From contig JAIETK010000022.1 in assembly GCA_019745325.1 (NCBI GenBank), positions 1 through 64,000 on the forward strand: DNA of 64,000 nt, written 5' to 3'. Numbering within the stretch: position 1 is the stretch's first letter; every line of letters begins with the position of its first letter. Of the stretch, positions 44,180 through 53,668 are shown piece after piece. The position numbers and the translations under genes were made by a program. This DNA comes from Nitrosomonas sp. (lineage in GTDB: Bacteria; Pseudomonadota; Gammaproteobacteria; Burkholderiales; Nitrosomonadaceae). The notes beneath the pieces were generated by a model that searched no databases, had not been told where the DNA came from, and was given only the letters and a program-made list of their open reading frames with translations.

Positions 44180-46348
44180 ATGAGGAAACGCGGGTGGATC
44201 GTTTTATTGCTGGGATTGGCGGTCGGCTGTTTCTTGATCTTCGACGGAGGCCGGTTTTTCAGTCTCGAAATGCTGAAAGACGGCCGGGATGATTTGTTGC
44301 AAGCTTATCAGCGGCAACCGCTGCTGGTGATCGGTATTTATTCGGCGGTTTATGTCGTCATGGCGGCTTTGTCGTTTCCCGGCGCTGCAGTGATGACCCT
44401 GGCCGGCGGGGCGATTTTCGGCGTGTGGGTGGGGGTGCCGGTGGTTTTAATCTCGGCCACCGTTGGCGCCACATTGGCATTCTGGATGGCGCGGTATTTG
44501 TTGCGGGATATCGTCCAGCGGCGCTTCGGCGACCGTCTGGAAGCGATCAACAAGGGTCTGGAACGCGACGGCGTGTTTTATTTATTTTCGCTGCGGCTGG
44601 CGCCGGTTTTTCCATTTTTTCTGATCAATTTGCTGATGGGATTGACCGCGATGCGGACCGGTACATACTTCCGGGTCAGTCTGGCCGGCATGTTCGCCGG
44701 AACCGCCATATACGTTAACGCGGGTACGCAATTGGCGGCGATTACACAGCTATCGGATGTGATGTCGCCGGAGATGATCGTTTCGTTCACGTTGCTGGCG
44801 TTGTTTCCGTTGCTGGCGCGCTGGGGTATCGGGTTGATTAAAACCCGGCGGTTGTTTGCGCGCTGGCCGAAGCCAGCCCGCTTTGACCGGAATCTGGTGG
44901 TGATCGGCGCCGGTGCCGCCGGATTGGTCAGTGCCTATGTTGCCGCTGCAACTCGCGCCAAGGTAACATTGATCGAACGCCACAAGATGGGCGGTGATTG
45001 CCTCAATTATGGTTGCGTGCCATCCAAGGCGTTGATTCGTAGCGCGACGTTTTTGCAACAGGCAAAGCATGCCGCTTCGCTGGGAATTCAACGAGCCGAT
45101 GTGACTTACGATTTCGCTGATGTGATGGCGCGGGTGCAGCGGATTGTCAAAACCGTCGAGCCGCATGATTCAGTGGAACGCTACACCAGCCTCGGCGTGG
45201 AAGTGCTGCACGGCGATGCAACCATCGTATCGCCGTGGTCGGTGGAAGTGAACGGTCAAACACTGACCACGCGCGCCATCGTCATTGCCAGCGGCGCCCG
45301 CCCGGTGGTGCCGGACATTCCCGGATTGCAAGCCGTGCGTTATTACACTTCCGATACCGTTTGGACAATGACCGAGCGGCCGCAACGGTTGATCGTGCTG
45401 GGCGGCGGCCCGGTCGGGTGCGAATTGGCGCAGGCTTTTGCACGGCTCAGTTGCAATGTCACGCAGGTTGTTCGCAGCGATTTGTTGCCGCGTGAAGATA
45501 CGGATGCCGTGGCGCTGGTTAAAGCGGCGTTGCAAGCCGATGGTGTGACCCTGTTGACGCATACCGAGACGCTGTGTTGCGAGCAGCAAGCCAACGCGCA
45601 ATACTTGGCGGTACGTAAGCAAGACGGCGAAGAAATGAAACTGCCGTTTGACGCGCTGTTATGCGCGGTTGGCCGGGTTGCGCGTACCGAAGGTTTCGGC
45701 CTGGAGCAGCTCGGCATAACCGTTTCGCCGCAGCACACCATCGAAACCAACGGTTGGCTGCAAACCGTCTATCCGAATATCTACGCGTGCGGCGACGTTG
45801 CCGGCCCGTATCAGTTTACGCACACCGCCGCGCATCAGGCCTGGTATGCTTCAGTCAACGCCTTGTTCAGCTCGATTAAACGCTTCAAGGCCGATTATTC
45901 GGTGATTCCGCGGGTGACTTTCACCGATCCGGAAGCGGCGCGGGTTGGCTTGTCGGAAAACGAAGCGCAAGCGCGGCATATCGCTTACGAAGTGACGCGC
46001 TTTGATCTTTCTGAGCTGGGTCGGGCGATTACCGACGAGGCCGCGCACGGTTTCGTGAAAGTGCTGACCGTACCGGGCAGCGATCGCATCCTTGGTGTCA
46101 GTATCGTCAGCAGGCATGCCGGCGACATGCTGGCGGAATTCGTGCTGGCGATGAAACATGGCCTGGGTTTAAATAAGATTCTAAGCACCATTCACGCTTA
46201 CCCGACCTGGCCGGAAGCGAATAAATACGCAGCGGGCGCATGGAAACGCGCGCATGCGCCGCAATGGCTGCTGAAATGGCTGGAGAAATATCATGCACGG
46301 CGGCGGGGAAAGACCGCAACGCCTGCAGATTCCCAGGGGGAGCGCTGA
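44180..46348 (+). CDS. TVP38/VTT-domain and pyridine nucleotide-disulfide oxidoreductase fusion
   Basis: 722 residues. Residues 1-225 are a TVP38/TMEM64 (VTT) membrane domain (SFPGAAVMTLAGGAIFGVWVG, FYLFSLRLAPVFPFFLINLLMG). From residue 236 a two-dinucleotide-binding flavoprotein runs to the end: FAD motif VIGAGAAGLVSAYVA, redox pair C274/C279 (GGDCLNYGCVPSK), NAD site VLGGGPVGCELAQAF, and the dimerisation domain with HAYPTWPEANK. It resembles mercuric reductase or lipoamide dehydrogenase, but lacks MerA vicinal C-terminal cysteines, so mercury is unlikely. The stop codon is inside a MITE fragment. Confidence 0.88.
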   Translation: MRKRGWIVLLLGLAVGCFLIFDGGRFFSLEMLKDGRDDLLQAYQRQPLLVIGIYSAVYVVMAALSFPGAAVMTLAGGAIFGVWVGVPVVLISATVGATLAFWMARYLLRDIVQRRFGDRLEAINKGLERDGVFYLFSLRLAPVFPFFLINLLMGLTAMRTGTYFRVSLAGMFAGTAIYVNAGTQLAAITQLSDVMSPEMIVSFTLLALFPLLARWGIGLIKTRRLFARWPKPARFDRNLVVIGAGAAGLVSAYVAAATRAKVTLIERHKMGGDCLNYGCVPSKALIRSATFLQQAKHAASLGIQRADVTYDFADVMARVQRIVKTVEPHDSVERYTSLGVEVLHGDATIVSPWSVEVNGQTLTTRAIVIASGARPVVPDIPGLQAVRYYTSDTVWTMTERPQRLIVLGGGPVGCELAQAFARLSCNVTQVVRSDLLPREDTDAVALVKAALQADGVTLLTHTETLCCEQQANAQYLAVRKQDGEEMKLPFDALLCAVGRVARTEGFGLEQLGITVSPQHTIETNGWLQTVYPNIYACGDVAGPYQFTHTAAHQAWYASVNALFSSIKRFKADYSVIPRVTFTDPEAARVGLSENEAQARHIAYEVTRFDLSELGRAITDEAAHGFVKVLTVPGSDRILGVSIVSRHAGDMLAEFVLAMKHGLGLNKILSTIHAYPTWPEANKYAAGAWKRAHAPQWLLKWLEKYHARRRGKTATPADSQGER

Positions 46349-46378
46349 TTAATTGGCTGCACGAGCGATTTGTCGCAT
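46339..46378. mobile_element. MITE-like element, partial copy (supplies a stop codon)
   Basis: GGAGCGCTGATTAATTGGCT then GCACGAGCGATTTGTCGCAT matches the left end of the MITE, and it stops at 46378 before the next gene. The TGA stop of the flavoprotein fusion (46346-46348) is the TGA in GCGCTGATTAATT. Confidence 0.7.
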
Positions 46379-46382
46379 TTCC

Positions 46383-47243
46383 CTAATTCACAAAAATCTC
46401 CGATACATTTTCCATTTTGCCATTGATCATTTCGCTGAAGGTCTGGTCGACGCTGGCATTCGGCAGGCGCTTGATCAGCACTTTATCGCCCATGTTTCCC
46501 GATTCCCTGAGTTGCAGGCGATAGCGCGAGTGCTCTTGCATCGGAATCGCGACAGATGATTGCAGCACGAGCGCTTCACGCTGCCCGGGCAATGTAACAT
46601 TGCCGATGGATTTGAATTGCACGGCGTTATCCAGGTCGGCGATGTAGATCGCGCGTTTGGAGAGTTCACCGAGTACGTAGTAATTCCAGAAAGTCTGATT
46701 AGCGCCGAAACGGATGAAAAATTTGCGCGCGGCAGGATCCAGCTTGTCAGAGCACAATCCTTGCGCATCGGCAGTAATGTTCATTTGCAGAATGAACGCG
46801 GGTTTTATGAGCAGATCCTTGCGATCCAGGATGCTTGCCAGCGGTTCGACCGCCATATCCGCCCATGAGTCTTCCGCAACCGTGGCGCCGCCGTGCAGCA
46901 ATTGTTTGTCTGGATCATCTCGGTTGATTGCGCGATTATTGAAAAAAAGTATTGCTTGATCGGGCGGCGCGCCAGGCGCTGTGTAGCGCAGAAAATTGGG
47001 ATCCTTGGCAAAAACTTTGAATGTCAGCGTCAGATTGTCGGCGGCATGAAGGCGCAGAATATCGATATTGCCATGATCAAAATAAACCGCCACACCGCTT
47101 TCGGAAGATTTGAGCAGCAAGCCGGCATTGCGCAGCATCGCGGTACTGGATGAAGTCGGAACGAATTCGAGCATTTTGCAACTGTGCCCTGAGAAATAGG
47201 CGTGTTCGACGGTGATGCTGAAGAGCGGACGGTAGGTACCCAT
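46383..47243 (-). CDS. Unknown protein in a DUF4255 operon
   Basis: 286 residues, without signal peptide; mixed alpha/beta, with the start YRPLFSITVEHAYFSGHSCK. Repeated phrases such as LPNASVDQTFSEMINGKMENVSEIFVN and LQLRESGNMGDKVLIKRLP suggest a beta-rich body. Not recognised by name. It lies 34 bases after the DUF4255 (Pvc16-like) gene; in extracellular contractile injection systems DUF4255 genes neighbour sheath and base proteins. A structural or adaptor part for such a particle is inferred, not shown. Confidence 0.68.
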   Translation of the reverse strand: MGTYRPLFSITVEHAYFSGHSCKMLEFVPTSSSTAMLRNAGLLLKSSESGVAVYFDHGNIDILRLHAADNLTLTFKVFAKDPNFLRYTAPGAPPDQAILFFNNRAINRDDPDKQLLHGGATVAEDSWADMAVEPLASILDRKDLLIKPAFILQMNITADAQGLCSDKLDPAARKFFIRFGANQTFWNYYVLGELSKRAIYIADLDNAVQFKSIGNVTLPGQREALVLQSSVAIPMQEHSRYRLQLRESGNMGDKVLIKRLPNASVDQTFSEMINGKMENVSEIFVN

Positions 47244-47276
47244 AGTCTGATCAGTCCATGATTTGTTACATCACGA

Positions 47277-47846
47277 TTATTTAACAAGCGGTTTAGGTTC
47301 GCCAACAACCGCGGTACGGCCCACGACATCTTCGGCGTCGAAAGCCACCATGCGGACGCGATAGAGAATCGAAGGGAGATATTTGCCGCCCAAAGCACCC
47401 CACAAATTGCTCAAGTCCTGAATGGAAAGATTTTCGATATCCAAAATCAGCTTTTCTACGCGGGCATCGAGTTCAGGCACCGTTTGACGATTGATTACAT
47501 GGTTTTTCTGAAAAAAACTGATGGTGCTGGATAGGAACTTTAATGCTTCGGGATAGTTATTGCCGGTGAAATTGGCTGTCATCATCAAGTAGATATTGAA
47601 ATAGAGCGGCAGGCTGCTTTGCACCTCGCGATCGCCGACTTCGTGAAGATTGACGTTGCGGAACGGCACCGCATCCTTCTCGATATTGACCAGAAAAATG
47701 ACCAGCTTGTTATTGACATTGGCGGCGACGGTGCCGTCCATTTCCAGTAAATTGGAAACTACCACCACGTCTTCGCCGAGATTATAAATACGGCGGAAAT
47801 GCTGATTCAGTTGTGTTGCGAGCAGTTGTACGGTCACATTGATCAT
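47277..47846 (-). CDS. DUF4255 / Pvc16-like protein
   Basis: 189 residues. VQLLATQLNQHFRRIYNLGEDVVVVSNLLEMDG, NVNNKLVIFLVNIEKDA and LPLYFNIYLMMTANFT are typical of the DUF4255 (Pvc16 N-terminal) family, tail-tube terminators of extracellular contractile injection systems. No sheath, tube or baseplate gene is in the window, so it is either a solitary relic or part of a reduced system. It lies 29 bases after the ATPase gene and 33 before the unknown gene, an operon. Confidence 0.8.
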   Translation of the reverse strand: MINVTVQLLATQLNQHFRRIYNLGEDVVVVSNLLEMDGTVAANVNNKLVIFLVNIEKDAVPFRNVNLHEVGDREVQSSLPLYFNIYLMMTANFTGNNYPEALKFLSSTISFFQKNHVINRQTVPELDARVEKLILDIENLSIQDLSNLWGALGGKYLPSILYRVRMVAFDAEDVVGRTAVVGEPKPLVK

Positions 47847-47875
47847 AGCGGAATGCAGTAAAAGAGTGGAGAAGG

Positions 47876-49387
47876 TTAACGCCGTTTTCGCCCGAGCAGC
47901 GAGCCGAGCAAGCCGCGCGTGATTTCACGCACGATTGAAGAGCCGACGGAACGGGCTGCGCTTTTTGCAAAGGCATCGATCATTCCTTCGCGCCGCCCGC
48001 CGCGTTTACCGGTCGAACCCAGCAATAAATCACCCAGACCGGACAGTACGCCTGTATCTGTGGCATCGGCAGGATCAGCGGTTTTGGAAGAATCGCCGAC
48101 GGTGCTTTCTACACCAGCGCGTGCTTGCAGGATTTCATACGCGCTTTCACGGTCGATTGCCTGATCGTAGACGCCGGCTACGAGCGAGGATTGCATCAAT
48201 TGCAGGCGTTCCTGCGTTGATATTGGGCCGGTCTGGCTGGCAGGCGGCAAGATAAAAGCGCGCTGCGTGACGCCTGGCGTGCCGTCGGCATCGAGAAACG
48301 AAACCAACGCTTCGCCGACGGACAGTTCCAGAATCGCTTGTTTGACGTTTAGCTGCGGATTCGAGCGCATGGTCTCCGCGATGGCGTTGACCGCTTTTTG
48401 ATCGCGCGGGGTAAATGCGCGCAATGCGTGTTGAATGCGGTTGCCGAGTTGCGCCAGGATCTTTTCCGGGATATCCAGCGGGTTTTGCGTGACAAAAAAG
48501 ATGCCGACCCCTTTGGAGCGAATCAGGCGCACGACTTGTTCGATCTTTTCCAGTAATGCAGGCGAGGCCATATTGAAAAGCAGATGCGCTTCGTCAAAGA
48601 AAAATACCAGCTTGGGCTTGTCGCGATCGCCGCATTCCGGCAGCTGGTCGTATAACTCGGATAACAGCCATAACAGGAAACAACTATACAGCCGTGGCGA
48701 GTTGAGTAGTTTTTCGGCAGCGAGGATATTGATGACGCCTTGACCGTCGATGGTTTGCATCAAATCGTCGATAGCGAGCATCGGTTCGCCGAAGAAGCGG
48801 TCGCCGCCTTGCGTTTCGATTTGCAGCAAGGCTCGCTGAATCGCGCCGATCGAAGCGGATGACACGTTGCCGTATTGTGTTTTAAGCGTATCCGCATTCT
48901 CGCCGGCAAACTGCAGCAATGCCCGCAGATCTTTCAAGTCGAGCAGCAATAAGCCGTGATCGTCGGCTACTTTGAATACCAGTGATAATACGCCTTCCTG
49001 GGTTTCGTTCAGGTTCAGCAGGCGCGAGAGCAGCAACGGCCCCATGTCGGAAATCGTAGCGCGGAGCGGGTGGCCGTTTTCCTGTAATACATCCCATAGC
49101 GTCACCGGAAAGCCGTGCCAACGGGGTTCGCTCAGTTGCAGTTTTTCCAGGCGCGCCCGCAGTTTCTCCGATAGCGATCCGGGCTTGCTGATGCCGGTCA
49201 AATCGCCTTTGATATCGGCCATGAACACCGGCACGCCGATACTGGAAAAGCTTTCCGCCATTTTTTGCAGCGTCACGGTCTTGCCGGTGCCGGTTGCACC
49301 GGTAATACAGCCGTGCCGCGTGGCCATCGCGGGTAAGAGTGTTAATTCCGCAGTATTGGTTGAGGCGATGATCAATGAATTTACCAT
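47876..49387 (-). CDS. HerA/YjgR-type ATPase (DUF853)
   Basis: 503 residues. P-loop [17 protein letters not shown], then [35 protein letters not shown] (Walker B) and [32 protein letters not shown], the signature of YjgR. The C-terminal domain ends in a short Arg-rich tail (LLGRKRR). YjgR is a HerA-FtsK-type ATPase of unknown substrate, perhaps DNA or protein pumping. It is the first gene of the operon with DUF4255. Confidence 0.88.
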   Translation of the reverse strand: MVNSLIIASTNTAELTLLPAMATRHGCITGATGTGKTVTLQKMAESFSSIGVPVFMADIKGDLTGISKPGSLSEKLRARLEKLQLSEPRWHGFPVTLWDVLQENGHPLRATISDMGPLLLSRLLNLNETQEGVLSLVFKVADDHGLLLLDLKDLRALLQFAGENADTLKTQYGNVSSASIGAIQRALLQIETQGGDRFFGEPMLAIDDLMQTIDGQGVINILAAEKLLNSPRLYSCFLLWLLSELYDQLPECGDRDKPKLVFFFDEAHLLFNMASPALLEKIEQVVRLIRSKGVGIFFVTQNPLDIPEKILAQLGNRIQHALRAFTPRDQKAVNAIAETMRSNPQLNVKQAILELSVGEALVSFLDADGTPGVTQRAFILPPASQTGPISTQERLQLMQSSLVAGVYDQAIDRESAYEILQARAGVESTVGDSSKTADPADATDTGVLSGLGDLLLGSTGKRGGRREGMIDAFAKSAARSVGSSIVREITRGLLGSLLGRKRR

Positions 49388-49544
49388 CTAGTCTATTAAA
49401 AAACACTACCGTGACATAATTGTATGTCAAACTCCGGTAAAGACAATAAAAAACATGTTCGTGGATAGAGACCATGCGGTACGCGTGAAAGAGTCTGGAG
49501 TGCGATGAACAGCGCGGATTGATTAATTGCCGGATAAAAAACGT

Positions 49545-50543
49545 ATGAATAAAAAGTTGATTTGCGGCGATATTGGCGGCACCAAAACTTTATTGCAATT
49601 GGTTGAGATAACCGATGACAATGGACAAGAATGCTTAATCCGGCACTATCATAGCGCCGATTTCACCTCCTTTTCAGAGATTCTGAGGGATTTTCTGAGT
49701 CAAGCCGGGATTTCCAATCAACCGCATGCGGCTTGTTTTGCGGTAGCGGGACCGATTACCGGTCAGCAGGTGGCATTGACGAATTTATCCTGGCAATTCA
49801 GCAGCGCAAGCCTCTCGGCGGAATTTTCAATTCCCGCCGTAAAGCTGCTCAATGATTTTGAAGCCATTGCGCTGGCAATTGAACATGTGTTACCCAGCGA
49901 TTTACTGACACTGCAAGCCGGGCAAGCGCATCCGCAAGCCACGCGGGTTGTCTTGGGCGCGGGCACCGGCATGGGCGTGGCATGGTTAGCGTGGTTGCAC
50001 GATCGCTATCACGCCTTGCCGACAGAAGCGGGGCATATGGATTTCGCGCCGGTTGATCCGCTGCAGATTAAATTATTGGAGTCGCTCCAACACCGGCTCG
50101 GTCATGTGTCGGTCGAACGTTTATTATCCGGTTCCGGATTGACCAATATATTTAAGTTCTTGCAACAGAACGATGGCGGCGATTTCCATCCGGTTCCCGT
50201 TGAGCTTGAAGAAGATAGCGGCGCGGCCATCACATCGCTGGCGCTGATGCAACATCACCCGGTGGCGATTCAATCGCTGGAACTGTTCGCCGCGATTTAT
50301 GGGGCGTATGCCGGTAATCTGGCGTTGGCGGGATTATGCCGCGGCGGTGTTTATGTGGCCGGCGGGATCGCGCCCAAAATTGCCGATGTGTTGTGTTCAG
50401 GCGGTTTTATCAAGGCATTTTGCGCCAAAGGACGGTTTTCCGCATTAATGCACGAAATCCCGGTACATATCGTTACCAATCCGCAAGTTGGCCTGTTAGG
50501 CGCGCAACAAGAAGCGCAACGGCTGCTTAACCGGTCTTGTTAA
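49545..50543 (+). CDS. glk: Glucokinase
   Basis: 332 residues from ATG 49545; an upstream TTG frame is rejected. The start MNKKLICGDIGGTKTLLQL holds the phosphate loop of the ASKHA fold, NLSWQFSS and NDFEAIALAIEHVLP follow, and GAGTGMGVAWL and TEAGHMDFAP complete the Glk marks. It phosphorylates glucose with ATP. It lies before glycogen phosphorylase, suggesting glucan use or storage. Confidence 0.9.
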   Translation: MNKKLICGDIGGTKTLLQLVEITDDNGQECLIRHYHSADFTSFSEILRDFLSQAGISNQPHAACFAVAGPITGQQVALTNLSWQFSSASLSAEFSIPAVKLLNDFEAIALAIEHVLPSDLLTLQAGQAHPQATRVVLGAGTGMGVAWLAWLHDRYHALPTEAGHMDFAPVDPLQIKLLESLQHRLGHVSVERLLSGSGLTNIFKFLQQNDGGDFHPVPVELEEDSGAAITSLALMQHHPVAIQSLELFAAIYGAYAGNLALAGLCRGGVYVAGGIAPKIADVLCSGGFIKAFCAKGRFSALMHEIPVHIVTNPQVGLLGAQQEAQRLLNRSC

Positions 50544-50634
50544 TCAAGCTCTGACAGACTCTTAGTGGCTTGATGGGTGATATGCGATAAACTTGGCGTT
50601 TGCCGATCATTATTTTTAGTTTTGGAGAATTCGA

Positions 50635-53190
50635 ATGTTTCCGCGCACTGCTTTTACCGTTACTGTAAACCCTAAGATACCGCCGCGGCTCAAGCGATTG
50701 GAGGAACTGGCCAATAATCTCTGGTATAGCTGGGATCGAGCGACACGCACGCTATTTTCCCGGCTGGATCCGGTTTTGTGGGAAGCAGTCGGACATAATC
50801 CGAAAGCTTTTTTGAAGCGCGTCGATGAGTCGGTGTTGCTGAAGGCAACGGAAGACCGCATTTTTATGGCATCGTATAACAGTATTCTGTCTACCTACGA
50901 TTCTTATCACGATGCGCCGTCTGCGTTGAATGGCTCTAAAAGTTTAAGCCCGCAGGATCAGGTCGCTTATTTCTGTTTCGAATTCGGTTTTCACGAAAGC
51001 TTGCCGATCTATTCAGGCGGCTTGGGTATTTTGGCCGGCGACCATTGCAAAGCGGCAAGCGATTTGCATTTGCCTTTTGTCGCGATTGGCCTGCTCTACC
51101 GTCAAGGCTATTTCTTTCAAACGATCGACCGGCTTGGCAATCAGCAAGTGACGTATACCGTGTCGGATTTCGGAGATCTGCCGGTGACGCCGGTGATGCA
51201 TCCGGACGGTTCTCCCATGCAAATCGAAGTGCCGCTGCCGGGCCGTCCGGTCATCGCAAAAGTCTGGCAAGTCAGGATCGGTCATGTCATGTTGTATTTG
51301 CTGGATACCGATTTACCGGAAAATTCGCCGCAGGATCGGAATATCACGCACAATTTGTACGGCGGTGACAAGGCCATGCGCATCGAGCAAGAGATCATTC
51401 TGGGCATGGGCGGCGTGCGCGCGTTGCATGCGCTGGGGATTGAACCGACCGTTTGGCATATCAACGAGGGTCATGCGGCGTTCATGATTCTGGAACGCAT
51501 CCACAATCTGGTGCAGCAGGGCCTGGATTTCGCCAGCGCTTTGGAAAGCGTGGCGGTCAACACGGTTTTTACGACGCATACCGCTGTTCCGGCCGGACAC
51601 GATCATTTTCCTGCGGAAATGATGCAGACCTACTTCGATAGTTTCTACCGCGATTTGCATATTTCTTACGATGAGTTCATGGCATTGGGACACATTCCCG
51701 GAAGTCCTGATTTTAATATGACCGCCCTGGCAATTCATGGATCGCGCACGCATAACGGCGTCAGCAAGATTCACGGGGGCGTTTCCGCGGATATTTGCCG
51801 GGATTTATGGCCGCAAATCGAACCGGAAGAGAATCCGATCAGCTATATCACCAACGGCGTGCATGTGCCGACGTTTCTGGCGCAGGAATGGGCGGATTTG
51901 TTCGATCGCTATTTGGGGTACGAATGGCGCAATAAAATGTGCGATGACGACTATTGGTCGCGTATTGATGCGATACCGGATCATTTGTTTTGGAGCGTGC
52001 GGCAGTCGTTGAAATCGCAAATGTTTTACGGCATCCGTTCGCGCATTGCCGAGCAAAATGCCAGAAATCGCGGTTCCGAAGCGCATCTCGACCGGCTGTT
52101 GAAGTTTGTCGATCCGATCAATCCCAGTGTGCTGACGATTGGATTCGCACGCCGTTTTGCGACTTATAAGCGCGCGGCTTTGTTGTTCGAAAATCTCGAT
52201 TGGTTGCGGAGAATCGTGCTTGATCAGGAACGGCCGGTATTGCTGATTTTTGCCGGTAAAGCACATCCGGCGGATGTGCCGGGTCAGGATTTGATTCGCC
52301 GCATCAGTCAGATTGCCAATTTCCCCGAATTCGAGGGGAGATTGCTGTTAATCGAAGGCTACGACTTGCGCCTTGCCCGGCGGCTGGTCGCCGGTGTCGA
52401 TGTCTGGCTCAATAATCCGATTTATCCGCTGGAAGCCAGCGGCACTTCCGGCATGAAAGCGGGAATCAACGGCGCGATTAATTTGAGCGTGCTCGACGGC
52501 TGGTGGGGGGAAGGTTACGACGGCAAGAACGGCTGGGCGATCAAGCCGGGTCCGGAAGATATGGAAGGCGTAGTCCGCGATAAAGAAGAAAGCCGCGCAT
52601 TGTATGAAATTTTGCAGGATCAGGTTGTGCCGTTGTTCTACAACTACGGCAAGCTCGGCTACTCGTCCAATTGGGTGAAAATGGCCAAGCATTCGATGAA
52701 GTCGCTATTGCCTCGATATAACGCCACCCGCATGGTCGACGAGTATGTCAGCAAATTTTACCGTTCCGCCAGCAAAAAAGGAGCATCATACGCTGCGGAT
52801 GATTTTTCCGGCGCTAGAAATATCGCGGCATGGAAAGCCAAGATCAGGCAAGCTTGGCCCGGAGTATCGCTGAGGCGTTTGGATACACCCGTTGAGCGGA
52901 TCTATTTCGACGAAACATTGGATTTCAAAGTGGCGGTTAAGCTGAACAATCTGGCTCCCGGAGATGTGGTCGTCGAATTGTTGATTTGCCGTCAGTTCAA
53001 GACCACCCGGCTCGGTAATTTTCAGCATTTTCAATTGGAATGTACCGGCATGCAGGATTCCGGCGAGCATTTGTTTGAGCTCAAGCTTACGCCGGAATTG
53101 TGCGGGAAACAGGAATATTTCATCCGGGTTTATCCGTACCATTCGCTGCTGACGCATCCGCTGGAAATGGGATTGATGGTGTGGTTGTGA
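50635..53190 (+). CDS. glgP: Alpha-glucan (glycogen) phosphorylase
   Basis: 851 residues. N-terminal DUF3417-type region (PPRLKRLEELANNLWYSWDRATRTLFSRLDP), ILAGDHCKAASDLHLPFV, EIILGMGGVRALHALGIEPTVWHINEGHAAF, and the PLP segment EASGTSGMKAGINGAINLSVLDGWW. It is the shorter, DUF3417-type phosphorylase of bacteria, which releases glucose 1-phosphate from glucan. GGAGAA precedes the ATG. A pair with glk. Confidence 0.93.
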   Translation: MFPRTAFTVTVNPKIPPRLKRLEELANNLWYSWDRATRTLFSRLDPVLWEAVGHNPKAFLKRVDESVLLKATEDRIFMASYNSILSTYDSYHDAPSALNGSKSLSPQDQVAYFCFEFGFHESLPIYSGGLGILAGDHCKAASDLHLPFVAIGLLYRQGYFFQTIDRLGNQQVTYTVSDFGDLPVTPVMHPDGSPMQIEVPLPGRPVIAKVWQVRIGHVMLYLLDTDLPENSPQDRNITHNLYGGDKAMRIEQEIILGMGGVRALHALGIEPTVWHINEGHAAFMILERIHNLVQQGLDFASALESVAVNTVFTTHTAVPAGHDHFPAEMMQTYFDSFYRDLHISYDEFMALGHIPGSPDFNMTALAIHGSRTHNGVSKIHGGVSADICRDLWPQIEPEENPISYITNGVHVPTFLAQEWADLFDRYLGYEWRNKMCDDDYWSRIDAIPDHLFWSVRQSLKSQMFYGIRSRIAEQNARNRGSEAHLDRLLKFVDPINPSVLTIGFARRFATYKRAALLFENLDWLRRIVLDQERPVLLIFAGKAHPADVPGQDLIRRISQIANFPEFEGRLLLIEGYDLRLARRLVAGVDVWLNNPIYPLEASGTSGMKAGINGAINLSVLDGWWGEGYDGKNGWAIKPGPEDMEGVVRDKEESRALYEILQDQVVPLFYNYGKLGYSSNWVKMAKHSMKSLLPRYNATRMVDEYVSKFYRSASKKGASYAADDFSGARNIAAWKAKIRQAWPGVSLRRLDTPVERIYFDETLDFKVAVKLNNLAPGDVVVELLICRQFKTTRLGNFQHFQLECTGMQDSGEHLFELKLTPELCGKQEYFIRVYPYHSLLTHPLEMGLMVWL

Positions 53191-53236
53191 ATTTCTGATT
53201 AAATAACCGCTGGATGTAACAGTAGGAGACTTGCTA

Positions 53237-53617
53237 ATGAATCATAATCCTGTCGGCTGGTTTGAAATCTATGTGCAAGATATGACGCGTGCCAAACAAT
53301 TCTATGAGTCGGTGTTTCAGACCAAACTCGAACATTTGCAAACGCCTGCGGATATGCCGGTCGAGCTGTGGAGTTTTCCGATGATCGAGAATGCCATGGG
53401 TGCGCCCGGCGCATTGGTCAAAATGGCGGATGGTCCTTCTGGCGGCAATTGCGTGCTGGTGTATTTTTCGTGCGTTGACTGTGCTGTCGAAGCTGAGCGG
53501 GCAGTATCATCGGGCGGAGAAATTGTGCAAGCTAAAATGCCGATCGGTCAATATGGCTTTATCGCGATGATCCGCGATACCGAAGGCAATATGATCGGGT
53601 TGCACTCGATGCAGTAG
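53237..53617 (+). CDS. VOC-family protein
   Basis: 126 residues from ATG 53237 (AGGAG upstream; a TTG at 53231 is an alternative). MNHNPVGWFEIYVQDMTRAKQFYESVFQTKLE and GPSGGNCVLVYFSCVDCAVEAERAVSSGGEIVQAKMPIGQYG show the double VOC module, as in small predicted lactoylglutathione-lyase-like enzymes. Substrate unknown. Confidence 0.85.
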   Translation: MNHNPVGWFEIYVQDMTRAKQFYESVFQTKLEHLQTPADMPVELWSFPMIENAMGAPGALVKMADGPSGGNCVLVYFSCVDCAVEAERAVSSGGEIVQAKMPIGQYGFIAMIRDTEGNMIGLHSMQ

Positions 53618-53626
53618 CTGGTAATC

Positions 53627-53654
53627 GCAAGCCCGCTGCGAGCAACGGGCTTGC
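53627..53654. terminator. Bidirectional terminator-like hairpin
   Basis: GCAAGCCCG at 53627-53635 and CGGGCTTGC at 53646-53654 form a perfect 9-bp stem with a 10-base loop, between the convergent VOC and globin genes. Confidence 0.7.
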
Positions 53655-53668
53655 TGATTGCGAGGTGT

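Noticed and set aside
44180-46348. Mercuric reductase
   Set aside because: No N-terminal HMA domain, no C-terminal cysteine pair and no other mer genes; the membrane VTT domain suggests another role.
49510-49535. GGATTGATTAATTGCC before glk as another MITE piece
   Set aside because: Only about 12 bases match the terminal repeat and the interior does not follow.
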